A stretch of DNA of 29,785 nucleotides from Acidobacteriota bacterium. GTDB lineage: Bacteria; Acidobacteriota; Terriglobia; UBA7540. How positions within the stretch are numbered: position 1 is the first letter of the stretch; every line of letters starts with the position of its first letter. Shown piece after piece: positions 15,593 through 24,127 of the stretch. Where the stretch lies: contig PLWR01000527.1 in the NCBI GenBank assembly GCA_003165615.1, positions 271-30,055 on the forward strand, read 5' to 3'. Under the pieces are notes generated by a model. That model did no database searches. It was not told where the DNA came from and worked only from the letters and a program-made list of their open reading frames with translations. Made by a program: the position numbers and the translations under genes.

Positions 15593-15664
15593 TACAGTTG
15601 ACACTCAGAACGGGTGCCCCTGCAAGACGCGCAGAATGTCTGTTAAGAGTCAACAAGGCAAAAT

Positions 15665-17236
15665 ATGCAACGACGAGATTTCCTGAAACTCGCGGGAATA
15701 GCCGCAGGGGCAGCCGCAACACCGCAGGCAGTCTTGCGGCTTTCGAGCGCCTTTGCTGCAGAACAGCCAATACCCGCCATCAGCAGTGATTATGGGCTGC
15801 TGGAATGCGCGGACGCAAAGATCCTGGCGGCATTGTCCAGATCCCGCAACGGCATCCTGCGCTGCACGGTAAACGATCAGACTCACTGTTGTGATGCAGG
15901 ACTCAGGTGGGGCACCGGCGACACCTTGAACGACCTCTATTTTGGGTTGTATGGCGGGCTCTTTATCGGTGGCGCGGATCAACACGCGGTCTTTCGCAAG
16001 GAGTTGAGAAAGATCGCCCAGTACGTTAAGACCTCCCCCGATCATCCGCCCGTTCCCTGGGGAGTCTCCGCTGATGGCCAGCGTCCAAGGTTCAACAACG
16101 ACCCCGGTTACGACCTCGATCGCTCGGCGGAGTTTGTTCTGCAGGTTGTCCGCACCTACGAAGCGACCGGAGACCGCCAATTCGCCTTGGACCTCTACCC
16201 GCAATGCCGGGAAGTTGTGGATTATCTCGCGGCACGCGACTTGGATGGAGACCTTCTGCCGGAGGGGCGCACGGAGATATTCACTGGGAAGGTCCGCCCC
16301 GGCGTGTGCGCGTGCTCCAGCGTGAGCTACATTGGCGACACCTCCGCCAACGCCTGGAAAGATTTTGGCGCCTCCCTGTTTTACTACGAAGGTCTTCGGC
16401 GGCTGGCGCTGCTCGAAAACATTCTGGGAAAAGCGTCGGATGCAGCCCACCATCTGGAGCAAGCCGGGCGCGTGCGGGACGCGGCGCGAAAGATCCTGTG
16501 GCATGACAGCACGGACGGTTTCCTTGCCTGGGTTGACACGGATGGGACCGCGCATGATGACTGGATAACCGGGAATAATCTGCACGCCGTGGCCTGCGGA
16601 TTGGCCAGTCGCGAGCAAAGCGTGAAAATTCTTAAGAAGCTCGAGGAGCATCGCGCCGAAATCGAAGAAATAGTTCCTTGCCGTGTCCGCATTGGAATAT
16701 TTGCGGAAGGACTGTGCCACAATCGTCCGGAAGATTATTGGAATGGAGGAATTTGGACCCTCGTGTCCGCCCCGGATATGCGGGCGCGAGCGCAGATGGG
16801 CGATGTGGCGGGCGCTCTGCGCGTGGCCAACCTGCTGGCTACGCATCCCAAAGTTACGGACGTGGGATTCTACGAGGCCTATGACGGAAAAACCGGGGAG
16901 CCCAACAACTGCCGCGGCCTCTTGATGAATAATGGTGGCTTCATCTGGGGTTTCTTTGAAGCCGTCCTGGGAATCGAAGTCAAGGGTGATGAACTTCGCT
17001 TCCGCGCCTCCGTGCCCAGACAGATTACTCCCGCTCGCGCGCGCCTGCATTATCGCGGCGCGGATTTTGAGATTCATTGGCGGAACGGCAAGAACCTCAG
17101 CGCCAGCTTGGATGGTAAGAACCTGGCTCGAAGTAATAAGGGATTTTATCCGCTTAGCTTGTCCCCCCAGCCGAAGCAAACCTATCACGTGGAGATCGTT
17201 ACCGAGGAGATCCCCGATGGAAGACCTGTCGCATAG
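15665..17236 (+). CDS. Six-hairpin (alpha/alpha)6 glycosidase, Tat-exported
   Basis: A 523-residue exported enzyme. The N-terminus MQRRDFLKLAGIAAGAAATP is a clear Tat signal. The body has the repeating helix-rich pattern of (alpha/alpha)6-barrel glycosidases (GH15, GH78, GH94 and debranching-type). Examples are YDLDRSAEFVLQVVRTYEATGD, the acidic loop DLDGDLLPEGRTEIF, which resembles the catalytic-loop region of such enzymes, and EDYWNGGIWTLVSAPDM. A short beta-sandwich-like C-terminus follows, similar to the C-cap of GH78/GH94 proteins. The precise family and substrate are not recognisable by eye; an alpha-L-rhamnosidase or glucosidase role would fit the neighbours. AAGG lies six bases before the ATG. 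Its last 20 bases overlap the next gene, so the two are probably translationally coupled. Confidence 0.75.
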   Translation: MQRRDFLKLAGIAAGAAATPQAVLRLSSAFAAEQPIPAISSDYGLLECADAKILAALSRSRNGILRCTVNDQTHCCDAGLRWGTGDTLNDLYFGLYGGLFIGGADQHAVFRKELRKIAQYVKTSPDHPPVPWGVSADGQRPRFNNDPGYDLDRSAEFVLQVVRTYEATGDRQFALDLYPQCREVVDYLAARDLDGDLLPEGRTEIFTGKVRPGVCACSSVSYIGDTSANAWKDFGASLFYYEGLRRLALLENILGKASDAAHHLEQAGRVRDAARKILWHDSTDGFLAWVDTDGTAHDDWITGNNLHAVACGLASREQSVKILKKLEEHRAEIEEIVPCRVRIGIFAEGLCHNRPEDYWNGGIWTLVSAPDMRARAQMGDVAGALRVANLLATHPKVTDVGFYEAYDGKTGEPNNCRGLLMNNGGFIWGFFEAVLGIEVKGDELRFRASVPRQITPARARLHYRGADFEIHWRNGKNLSASLDGKNLARSNKGFYPLSLSPQPKQTYHVEIVTEEIPDGRPVA

Positions 17237-19073
17237 CATTACCCATTCATCACGCCGCAAATTTCTTAAGACGGGCGCCAGCGCCGCCGCAAGCTTGTTA
17301 GCAGCCTGTCCGGGAATTGGCAAAGCATCTTTGGAAGATGTGCCGCAAACGCGGCCGGTGCAGCCACCATCACCCTCATGGGTGCAGGACTTGATCATTT
17401 ACGAAATCGCGACGAAGGGATTTACCTCACCGCACGGCCCGGAGACCGGCACCTTCAACAGTCTCAGAACCAAGCTCCCTTACCTTCAGGAACTGGGAAT
17501 CACGGGCATCTGGCTGACGGGTCACTCCCTCGCAGACTCGCACTTCTTCTATAACATCTGGACCCAGTACGCGAACATCGAGCCGCAGAAAATCGACCCC
17601 TCGCTCGGTACGCCCGAGGAATTCAAGGCCCTCATCGCCGACGCGCACCAGCACGGCATTCGAGTATTCCTCGACGTCCACGTACACGGCATTCTGAGCT
17701 TCAGCCCGCTCATCAAGGAACATCCGAATTGGTTCCGGGGCGGCATTTGGCATATGACCGACTACGACTGGGCCGGCGGGCACACCGACCTCGACGATTG
17801 GTGGGTGAAAGTCTGGACGAACTACGTCACGGAATTTGGCGGGGATGGCTTTCGCCTGGACTTTCGCATCATCCGGCCGGACCTGTGGGAGCGAATCCGG
17901 CAAAACTCCGCGGCCGCGGGCCATGAGATTGTTCTCTTTGAGGAGGATGATGGCGTGATCCCGGGCGTCACCGACTTCACCCAGCACGACCGCCCGATGA
18001 GAATTCCACCGCCCGGAAGCCTGAACCCGCACTTGCTCGAGGACGTTCCTGGCTTCTACGATCGCATCTTCGGCAGAAAGGGATACTACAAAGTCGAAAT
18101 CCACTATGCCGATGACGGTTCCAGAGCCAGCGGCGACACCAACGGCAAAGGACCTCTGCGCGTTCGCCTGGAGGGTCTTACCGCCGACAAAATCTGCCGG
18201 CGCATCAACGACGTTCATGCCGACGGTATCCCGGACATTCAGCTCACGGTTGAGAATGTGGCCTCGAAGCCCTTTGAGGATGTCATCGTCAGCGACGATA
18301 TGGGCGGAACCTGGCAACTGCGCTGGGGGAAAAACAATTGGCTGCTGACCCTGGAGGGCACGCCCCCCACGATCCAGATTTACGTGGCCACGCTCGCACA
18401 TGGATGGCCCTGCATGATGCTGAGTTGCCACGACGAAGGGTGGGAAGGATTTCCCGCCGATAAGAGCCCTTACGTGGCGCAAGGCAGCCGCGCGATGTTT
18501 GGTTATTCGTGCCTGTTCACGCCGATGATCCCCATCTTTTTTGCGGGCGAGGAATTTGACGCTACCTTTCGCCCCATCCCCTGGCTGTCACCGCACCTTT
18601 GGGGAGGAGGCGAGCTCGGCACGGGCAAATGGCTCTACGGAACCATGCTGGACTGGGACGAACTCCAGCACCCCGAACACGCCGACATGTTCGCGGACGT
18701 GAAAGGGATGATCGCGGTGCGGCAGCAGGTGGCAACTCTTCTCGGTTTGCCGGCGGCGGAAAAGGAACCGCAGCTCATGGCAGTTCCCCACAAATGTGAT
18801 GTGGGTGTTCCTGTCCCTTACATCCGATGGAATGATCGCGCGGCGTTCCTTGTGGCGGCGAACCGCGACGAAAGTCACGACGCGCATCTGACTTTGCAGG
18901 TTCCGCTCAAACAAATCGGCCTGGGCGGGCACTCACGGTACAATGTCACCGGGCTTTGGCCACAAGCTGAGAGCAAGACCCTTACCGAACCGGAGCTGGA
19001 GAATTTTGCCTGCACCGTTCCACGCGATAAGACTCCTCAGGGTGGCCTGCGTGTTATTAAGATTGAAGTGTAA
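17217..19073 (+). CDS. GH13-like alpha-amylase-family protein, predicted Tat lipoprotein
   Basis: A 618-residue protein related to GH13 alpha-glucan enzymes. SSRRKFLKTG (RR at 13-14) followed by SLLAAC with Cys31 is a combined Tat signal and lipobox, predicting a membrane-anchored enzyme. The barrel starts near 57 (DLIIYEIATKGFT). Conserved region II is GFRLD with nucleophile D215 and region III is IVLFEE with Glu at 242/243. Region IV reads SCHDEGW and a later FFAGEEF resembles the YYGDE element. Region I reads DVHVHG instead of DxxxNH, and a beta-rich insertion of roughly 130 residues separates regions III and IV. Activity on ordinary starch is therefore uncertain. The frame is open from 16932, but the ATG at 17217, with GAGGAG at 17204-17209, gives the Tat N-terminus. 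It overlaps the upstream gene by 20 bases. Confidence 0.82.
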   Translation: MEDLSHSITHSSRRKFLKTGASAAASLLAACPGIGKASLEDVPQTRPVQPPSPSWVQDLIIYEIATKGFTSPHGPETGTFNSLRTKLPYLQELGITGIWLTGHSLADSHFFYNIWTQYANIEPQKIDPSLGTPEEFKALIADAHQHGIRVFLDVHVHGILSFSPLIKEHPNWFRGGIWHMTDYDWAGGHTDLDDWWVKVWTNYVTEFGGDGFRLDFRIIRPDLWERIRQNSAAAGHEIVLFEEDDGVIPGVTDFTQHDRPMRIPPPGSLNPHLLEDVPGFYDRIFGRKGYYKVEIHYADDGSRASGDTNGKGPLRVRLEGLTADKICRRINDVHADGIPDIQLTVENVASKPFEDVIVSDDMGGTWQLRWGKNNWLLTLEGTPPTIQIYVATLAHGWPCMMLSCHDEGWEGFPADKSPYVAQGSRAMFGYSCLFTPMIPIFFAGEEFDATFRPIPWLSPHLWGGGELGTGKWLYGTMLDWDELQHPEHADMFADVKGMIAVRQQVATLLGLPAAEKEPQLMAVPHKCDVGVPVPYIRWNDRAAFLVAANRDESHDAHLTLQVPLKQIGLGGHSRYNVTGLWPQAESKTLTEPELENFACTVPRDKTPQGGLRVIKIEV

Positions 19074-19116
19074 CGCGGACTCCCAACTCTTAAGCCGGCA
19101 ACCGGATTCAAATTGC

Positions 19117-19162
19117 CTCCTCCCTTGCCCCCTTGGGGGAGAGAGGCGGGGGTGAGGGGGTC
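19117..19162 (+). repeat. Dispersed GC-rich intergenic repeat, copy B
   Basis: A close copy of the sequence at 1-40, with CCCCCTTGGGGGAGAG followed by GGCGGGGGTGAGGGGG. It fills the short gap between the GH13-like and GHL6-like genes, inside what otherwise looks like an operon. Confidence 0.65.
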
Positions 19163-19196
19163 AGCACAACGCCACTTTTGGCGAGGAGGATCACAC

Positions 19197-21380
19197 ATGG
19201 ATCGAAGGACATTCAACAAAATGCTGGCGCTGGGGGGAATGCAGGTTGCATCGGGAAGCAAGGTGAGCGCCGTTGCCGCATCACCCGCCACTTCCGCGAT
19301 CGAAATGCCCAAGTGGCCATCGCAGACCTATCGCCGATTCTCGGTTGACACGCACGTTCCCGATTGGGACCCGCAACTGCTGGGGCACTTCGACCCCTCG
19401 GCTTTCATCGGCAATATCGCGCGTGCCGGGTTCCAGTCGATGGTGCAATACGCCAACTCGCATGTGGGGCTCTGCCTCTGGAACACCAACGTCGGGCAGC
19501 GGCACGCCAACATGCATGGCCGGGATTTCTTCGGCGAAGTTGTGGCGGAATGCCGCCGCCGCAACATTCATCCCCTCGCCTACTTCAGCGTGATCTTCGA
19601 CAACTGGAATTATGAACACCATCCCGACTGGCGCATTCTTTCCGCCGAGGGGAACAACGCGCGCGTGGACAGCCGTTACGGAGTCGTCTGCCCGAACTCG
19701 CCGTATCGGGATTATGTCGTGGCCTGCACCAAGGAAATTGTCAGCAACTACGACATCGATGGAATGTTCTTCGACATGACGTTCTGGCCCGAGGTCTGCT
19801 ATTGCCACTATTGCACGGAGCGATTCCGGCGCGAGCAGAACGCCGAGCTTCCGCGCATCGTCGATTGGAACGATCCCGTCTGGCGCGCTTTCCAAAAAGC
19901 CCGTCCGGCATGGCTGCTGGAGTTTGCCGAATTGGTGACGGGAACGGCGAAGAAGATTCGCCCCATCACCGTCAATCATCAGTATTCGACGATCTTCTTC
20001 ACCTGGACCACCGGGGTTCCGCTGGAGTTGACGCAAGCCTGCGATTATGTGGGCGGCGATTTCTACGGCGGACCGGCGCAGCAGTCGCTGGTTTGCAAGG
20101 CCTACAATGGACTTTCAAAAACTCATCCCTTTGAATTTCACACCGCGCGCACCCGTATTTTCAGCGACCACGTGACCATGAAGCCGTGGGACGAGTTGCG
20201 CACGGAATCCTATGTGGCCACGCTGCACTCCGCCGCGTTGTTGCTGGTCGATTACATCAATGCCGATGGCACGCAGAATTCCGCGGTGTACGACGCGCTG
20301 AAACCTCTGAACGAACAGAGGGCCGTTTACGAGCCTTTCCTGGGCGGTGACCTGCTCACCGACATCGCCGTCTACTATGACAAGAATTCTATGTATAACC
20401 CCGACGAGAACGGCGTTCACATCACCAAGATGCAGGCGGCGGATAATTGCCCGCACCGCGACGCGGTGATTGGAGCGGCGCGAGTGCTGCGCCAGGGTCA
20501 TCTTCCCTATGGTGTGATCACGAATGTCAATCTCGACCAGCTCAAGAATTATCGCGCCGTAATTCTTCCCAATGTTCTGGAGCTAACGCCCGAGCAGGCG
20601 GAGCAATTCCGCGGCTTCGTGGCCGCGGGGGGAGTTCTCTACGCCAGTGGGCCTTCTTCCCTCGACCGGCGGCCGGGGCACGAACGCCGATTCCTGCTGG
20701 AAGACGTAATGGGGGTCAAATACAAGGGAGCGGTGGGCTCGAAGAAAATCACCTACCTCACGCCCCGTGACGCGGGATTGAGCAAGGCAGTCTGGCCGCA
20801 AGACCACGTGAGTTTTGCTGGAACCATGACTCAGGTGGAAGCGTTGCCCGGATGTGAAGTGCTCGCCACGGTCACCACCGCTTTCGTTGACCCGGACGTG
20901 GGGCGCGCCATCGGCAGCCACTTTGCGGCCATCCACAGCAATCCTCCTGCTCTCCAGCCCGGCCCGGACCCGGCGGTGGTTCTACACTCCTTTGGAAAGG
21001 GCAAGAGCATTTGGGTCGCCGCACCCATGGAGACTAAAGAGGAAGCGGTGAACATCCGCCTGACGCAGCACTTATTGCAACGCGTTTTCCCCGCGCCCTA
21101 TCGTTTCGAGTTGGATGCTCATCCGGCGGTGGAAATGACGCTGTTTGACCAACCGCAGTCGCACCGGCGGTTGATCAGCCTTCTGAACATGCAGACGATG
21201 ATGCCCCCCATTCCGGTTGGCGCTACCGTGCGCGTGCAGATTCCTTCTGGACTGACGCCGGGAAAATTGCTGCGCGTCCCTGATCTGAAGCCCATCACCT
21301 GGCAGAGGAAAGGGCCGTACGTGGAGTTTAAGATCGATCCCTTTGAGGTCTTCCACATGGCGGTTCTGGAGTACGCTTGA
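19197..21380 (+). CDS. GHL6-like glycosidase with beta-galactosidase trimerisation-type domain, Tat-exported
   Basis: A 727-residue exported protein. MDRRTFNKMLALGG is a twin-arginine signal. Residues ~40-400 look like a TIM barrel of the 'hypothetical glycosyl hydrolase 6' type, distantly related to GH29. Elements seen are VQYANSHVGLCLWNT, PLAYFSVIFDNW, and DIDGMFFDMTFWP, where the Asp is a candidate nucleophile, followed by a CYCHYC cysteine cluster. Residues ~400-600 resemble the GATase-like trimerisation domain of GH42 beta-galactosidases (YRAVILPNVLELTPEQAEQFRGF, GGVLYASG). A beta-sandwich ends the protein. GAGGAGGA at 19183-19190 is six bases before the ATG at 19197; the frame is open from 19113 but that stretch is repeat DNA. 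It follows the GH13-like gene by 123 bp. The substrate is unknown. Confidence 0.75.
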   Translation: MDRRTFNKMLALGGMQVASGSKVSAVAASPATSAIEMPKWPSQTYRRFSVDTHVPDWDPQLLGHFDPSAFIGNIARAGFQSMVQYANSHVGLCLWNTNVGQRHANMHGRDFFGEVVAECRRRNIHPLAYFSVIFDNWNYEHHPDWRILSAEGNNARVDSRYGVVCPNSPYRDYVVACTKEIVSNYDIDGMFFDMTFWPEVCYCHYCTERFRREQNAELPRIVDWNDPVWRAFQKARPAWLLEFAELVTGTAKKIRPITVNHQYSTIFFTWTTGVPLELTQACDYVGGDFYGGPAQQSLVCKAYNGLSKTHPFEFHTARTRIFSDHVTMKPWDELRTESYVATLHSAALLLVDYINADGTQNSAVYDALKPLNEQRAVYEPFLGGDLLTDIAVYYDKNSMYNPDENGVHITKMQAADNCPHRDAVIGAARVLRQGHLPYGVITNVNLDQLKNYRAVILPNVLELTPEQAEQFRGFVAAGGVLYASGPSSLDRRPGHERRFLLEDVMGVKYKGAVGSKKITYLTPRDAGLSKAVWPQDHVSFAGTMTQVEALPGCEVLATVTTAFVDPDVGRAIGSHFAAIHSNPPALQPGPDPAVVLHSFGKGKSIWVAAPMETKEEAVNIRLTQHLLQRVFPAPYRFELDAHPAVEMTLFDQPQSHRRLISLLNMQTMMPPIPVGATVRVQIPSGLTPGKLLRVPDLKPITWQRKGPYVEFKIDPFEVFHMAVLEYA

Positions 21381-21430
21381 GGTGATGGGGCCCGTAGCAC
21401 GGGCCTTCACGTGGGCTGGCCCTCGGTGTT

Positions 21431-21481
21431 ATCGCGCTGAGCTTTAGCTCAGCACTTGCCGACCTAAAGGTCGGCGCTACG
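21431..21481. repeat. Bipartite REP-like palindromic element, copy 2
   Basis: Two hairpins, GCTGAGC/GCTCAGC around TTTA and GCCGACCT/AGGTCGGC around a two-base loop, are flanked by TATCGCG and GCGCTAC ends. The layout matches 5445-5492, and the second hairpin is almost identical to 11286-11313. It lies between the GHL6-like and GH127-like genes. Confidence 0.65.
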
Positions 21482-21506
21482 AGTACCCATCCAGGGGGAA
21501 GACAAT

Positions 21507-23435
21507 ATGAAAACCACTCGACGGCGATTCATTCAGAGCGCGACGGCAGCGGCGGCGGTTCCCTTTGCATCAGGTGCGGCCGCCGGACGGATCAGGGTGG
21601 GGAATGAGAATAACCCTGCGGTCGGTCCTGATTCGCGGGTTCCCGACACGCTGGATTTGGTCCAGAACGGCAACGATGCTCTCAATGGACTGGCTGGCAC
21701 TCTGGACTGGGGTAGGGTCCCAGAGTTCTACTTCCGAGTCGAGCTTCGTCCTCCAAAATTCATTCACGACCGCCACAGTTTTGCCGCGTGCGGGCCGAAA
21801 TACGGGGAAGCCTTCGTGATGCTGAGAGCCATGACGGGGAGCGACAGATTCACGGACATTCAGGAGCGCTACCGGCAATACCTCCTTGACTGCATTGAAG
21901 AGGACGGATTGTTCTACTGCAAGATCGGCCCGCAGCGCCCCTGGGACAACAGTAGCCCGGAGGATACGGCCAACATTTACGGTAATGGCCGCATGATCCG
22001 TGCGTGCCTCGCCGAGTACGACCACGACGGCAACCCCGAGTGGCTGGCGCGGGCCCGCAAGATTTCGGGCATGCTCGCGGAGATTGGTATTTACAGGGAA
22101 GATTACGTTTATTTTCCCACAACACCCGGTTACGGCGATATGTACAGCTATCCCAAGTCGGGCTGGAAGATTACCGAGATACCGAGACAGGGGCCGGAGG
22201 CAGGCATAGGTCCGGCGTTTGGAATTCCGATGTACCTGGGAGGCACGATTCTCCCTCTGGTCCGGCTGGCGGAAAGAACCCACGACGAGAAGACGCTGGA
22301 CCTCGCGACCAAGCTCACGCGTTTTCTCATGCGGCCCGGTTCGGCGTGGCTGCCCAGTATCTACTCGCGCGGCGTGAACCCCGGCGAACACGGGGAATAC
22401 CAGGGGCAGACGCACGCCCACATGATGGCCCTGCGCGGAATTCTGGCCTGCGGTGTGGCGACGAGCAACAACATCATGAAGAATTTCGCGCGCGAGGGGT
22501 ATGAATTCTCGCGGAATATGGGCATTGTCCGCCTGGGTTGGTTCCAGGAGGAGGTGGGCAAGCATTCTCACGAGACTTGCTGCCTGGCGGATATGACTTC
22601 CCTCGCCCTTAAGCTTTCCGAAGCCGGGCTGGGCGACTACTGGGATGACGTCGATGGTTACGCCCGGAATCACATGACCGAGGGCCGGTTCGTGAATCTC
22701 GAGAAACTCAAGCGCCTCAACCCTGGCCTGACTTCCGAAGACGAAAAGTGGTTGGAGCGCGCCCTGGGGACCTATTCAGGGTGGGGCTCGCCCGTGGCGT
22801 TGAGCACGGTGCTGCAGAATTGCTGCATGGCGAATGGCGCTCAAGGCCTGTATTCGGTTTGGCAGAAAACTGTGACTTATGACCAAGGCAGCGCCACGGC
22901 AAAAGTGAACTTGCTGCTGAATCGCACCACGCCGCAACTCGATGTGGAGAGTTACCTGCCCTACGAAGGGAAGGTCGTTCTGCGCAACAGTGGTGCCATG
23001 TGCGTGTACGTGCGCATTCCCACCTGGGTTGACCGCCATGGGCTAGCATGCCACGTGGACGGCGAAGCCCGGGACGCGCGCTATCTGCAAAACTACTTAC
23101 TGTTCGACTCCCCAAACCCCCGATCGGTGATTACCGTAACCTTCCCGGTTCGGGATGAAGTTCAAACCTACACTTGCGACGATTATGGCGAAGGCGGGTG
23201 GTCGGCGAAGCCGATCAGCACTTTCCGCTACCGCGCGACTTTTCGAGGCAACACAGCCATTACACTCGAAAGCCTCCAGGGGGATCAAACCATAACCTAC
23301 GATGGTGGCAGGTTGAATGTGACGCCGGTTTACACGGCCTACGACAACCGCGGGTTTGTGGGGAAAACCGTCGCTCCCTTGAAGGCCAGGGGTTCTGCAA
23401 TTTCTTCATCATCAAAAGAGATCTTCTCGTGGTAG
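21507..23435 (+). CDS. GH127-like beta-L-arabinofuranosidase-family protein, Tat-exported
   Basis: A 642-residue protein with the Tat signal MKTTRRRFIQSATAAAAVP. The (alpha/alpha)6-type body and C-terminal beta-sandwiches resemble GH127/DUF1680 enzymes, which use a zinc-bound cysteine as nucleophile to remove beta-L-arabinofuranose. The zinc/catalytic signature is present: E356-T-C358 in HSHETCCLADM and C439-C440 in LQNCCMANGAQGLYSVW. The spacing (83 residues from Glu to the first Cys of the CC pair) is close to the 79 in the characterised enzyme HypBA1. C440 or C439 would be the nucleophile/ligand pair. The acid/base Glu was not located with confidence; E348 or E349 are candidates. A GGGGGAA Shine-Dalgarno precedes the ATG. 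Last gene of the glycosidase run. Confidence 0.8.
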   Translation: MKTTRRRFIQSATAAAAVPFASGAAAGRIRVGNENNPAVGPDSRVPDTLDLVQNGNDALNGLAGTLDWGRVPEFYFRVELRPPKFIHDRHSFAACGPKYGEAFVMLRAMTGSDRFTDIQERYRQYLLDCIEEDGLFYCKIGPQRPWDNSSPEDTANIYGNGRMIRACLAEYDHDGNPEWLARARKISGMLAEIGIYREDYVYFPTTPGYGDMYSYPKSGWKITEIPRQGPEAGIGPAFGIPMYLGGTILPLVRLAERTHDEKTLDLATKLTRFLMRPGSAWLPSIYSRGVNPGEHGEYQGQTHAHMMALRGILACGVATSNNIMKNFAREGYEFSRNMGIVRLGWFQEEVGKHSHETCCLADMTSLALKLSEAGLGDYWDDVDGYARNHMTEGRFVNLEKLKRLNPGLTSEDEKWLERALGTYSGWGSPVALSTVLQNCCMANGAQGLYSVWQKTVTYDQGSATAKVNLLLNRTTPQLDVESYLPYEGKVVLRNSGAMCVYVRIPTWVDRHGLACHVDGEARDARYLQNYLLFDSPNPRSVITVTFPVRDEVQTYTCDDYGEGGWSAKPISTFRYRATFRGNTAITLESLQGDQTITYDGGRLNVTPVYTAYDNRGFVGKTVAPLKARGSAISSSSKEIFSW

Positions 23436-23457
23436 CAAGCGCAGCGGTGCTGCAAGA

Positions 23458-23500
23458 TAAAGTCAAAAGGCAAGGGGCAATATGCAGAAGGCAAAAGTGA
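23458..23500 (-). repeat. Pyrimidine-rich word repeat, inverted copy
   Basis: AAGTCAAAAGGCAAGGGGCA here is the reverse complement of the TTTGCCTTTTGACTT words at 71-116 and 13046-13086. It begins the ~975-bp gene-free stretch between the GH127-like gene and flgL. Confidence 0.45.
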
Positions 23501-23533
23501 AAGACCTCCGCTGACGGCAGCTACCTGCTGACC

Positions 23534-23620
23534 CCGAACCCCCTCACCCCCACCCGCACAACGCGGGGCCCCCTTCGCCTTGCGGTTGACCCTCGCCCCC
23601 AAAGGGGCAAGGGAAGAGGG
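23534..23620 (-). repeat. Dispersed GC-rich intergenic repeat, copy C (interrupted)
   Basis: Inverted relative of copies A and B. CCCCCTCACCCCCACC at one end and CCTCGCCCCCAAAGGGGCAAGGG at the other are separated by about 35 bp containing ACAACGCGGGGCCCCC. It looks like the same element with an internal insertion or an expanded loop. Confidence 0.5.
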
Positions 23621-23705
23621 ATCTTTGTGAATTTGGTGTTGTATTGACGAGATCGTAAAGCCCTGAATTGCCTGCGCAAGCAGGTTGTGGAAAACTTGTA
23701 GGCGC

Positions 23706-23811
23706 TGTCATTCTGAGCCCGTATTCTGGGCGAAGAACCCCCGTATTCTGCTTTGTCCACCGACTCGCGCGAAATGCCGGGGGCCTTCGCTGCGCTCAGG
23801 ATGCCGGCATG
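23706..23811. repeat. Inverted pair of TGTCATTCTGAGC-type words
   Basis: TGTCATTCTGAGC at the left and TTCGCTGCGCTCAGGATG at the right are imperfect inverted copies (TCATTCTGAGC versus GCTCAGGATG) flanking about 70 bp. GGGCGAAGAACCC lies inside. This type of intergenic word is common in several bacterial phyla. No coding potential was seen. Confidence 0.45.
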
Positions 23812-23916
23812 GGCGCGTATTACCGCATCTCGTCCCGCCCGCACCCTTCCACAATCGTGGTGAGAATTTCGGCCTAAGAGGTGACTTCTTCGATTGCCGG
23901 AGATTTCCCCTTCCTC

Positions 23917-24027
23917 GCGTGGTTTCTCTGTGACCTCCGTGGTCAGAACGGCCTCAACACAGAGGTCACTGAGTTACTCTGTGTGCTCTGTGTTGAAGCT
24001 TGAAAGGCACAGGGAACGCAGAGACAA
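23917..24027. repeat. CTCTGTG/CACAGAG word-repeat cluster
   Basis: TTTCTCTGTGACCTCCGTGG, then CAACACAGAGGTCACTGAG, CTCTGTGTTGAAGCTT and ACAGGGAACGCAGAGAC. The words are self-complementary in places and match the cluster at 12938-13036, including the shared CTCTGTGTTGAAGCT. Confidence 0.5.
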
Positions 24028-24056
24028 GTACGGCGGGTGCTCCCGGAAAATGCCAC

Positions 24057-24094
24057 CTCCCGACCAAGTCGGGACAGGTTCAGGTCGGCGCTAC
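24057..24094. repeat. REP-like palindrome, partial copy
   Basis: TCCCGAC/GTCGGGA pair around CAA at 24058-24074, followed by AGGTCGGCGCTAC. The latter is the right end of the elements at 21431-21481 and 11286-11313. The left partner of that end is missing. Confidence 0.45.
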
Positions 24095-24127
24095 ATCAGA
24101 GGGTCATTGGCAGGGTCAGGCGAGACG

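Noticed and set aside
14430..15770. Minus-strand ORF (446 codons) spanning the GH51 3' half and the foldback
   Set aside because: It is antisense to the GH51 catalytic region and crosses a palindromic repeat, so open frame is incidental.
16932..17216. Upstream extension of the GH13-like gene
   Set aside because: It overlaps the conserved 3' end of the six-hairpin gene in another frame; the ATG at 17217 has a Shine-Dalgarno and Tat signal.
15650..17398. Long minus-strand ORF (582 codons) opposite the six-hairpin glycosidase
   Set aside because: The plus strand has a Tat signal, a ribosome site and a fold-like pattern; the minus translation has no domain.
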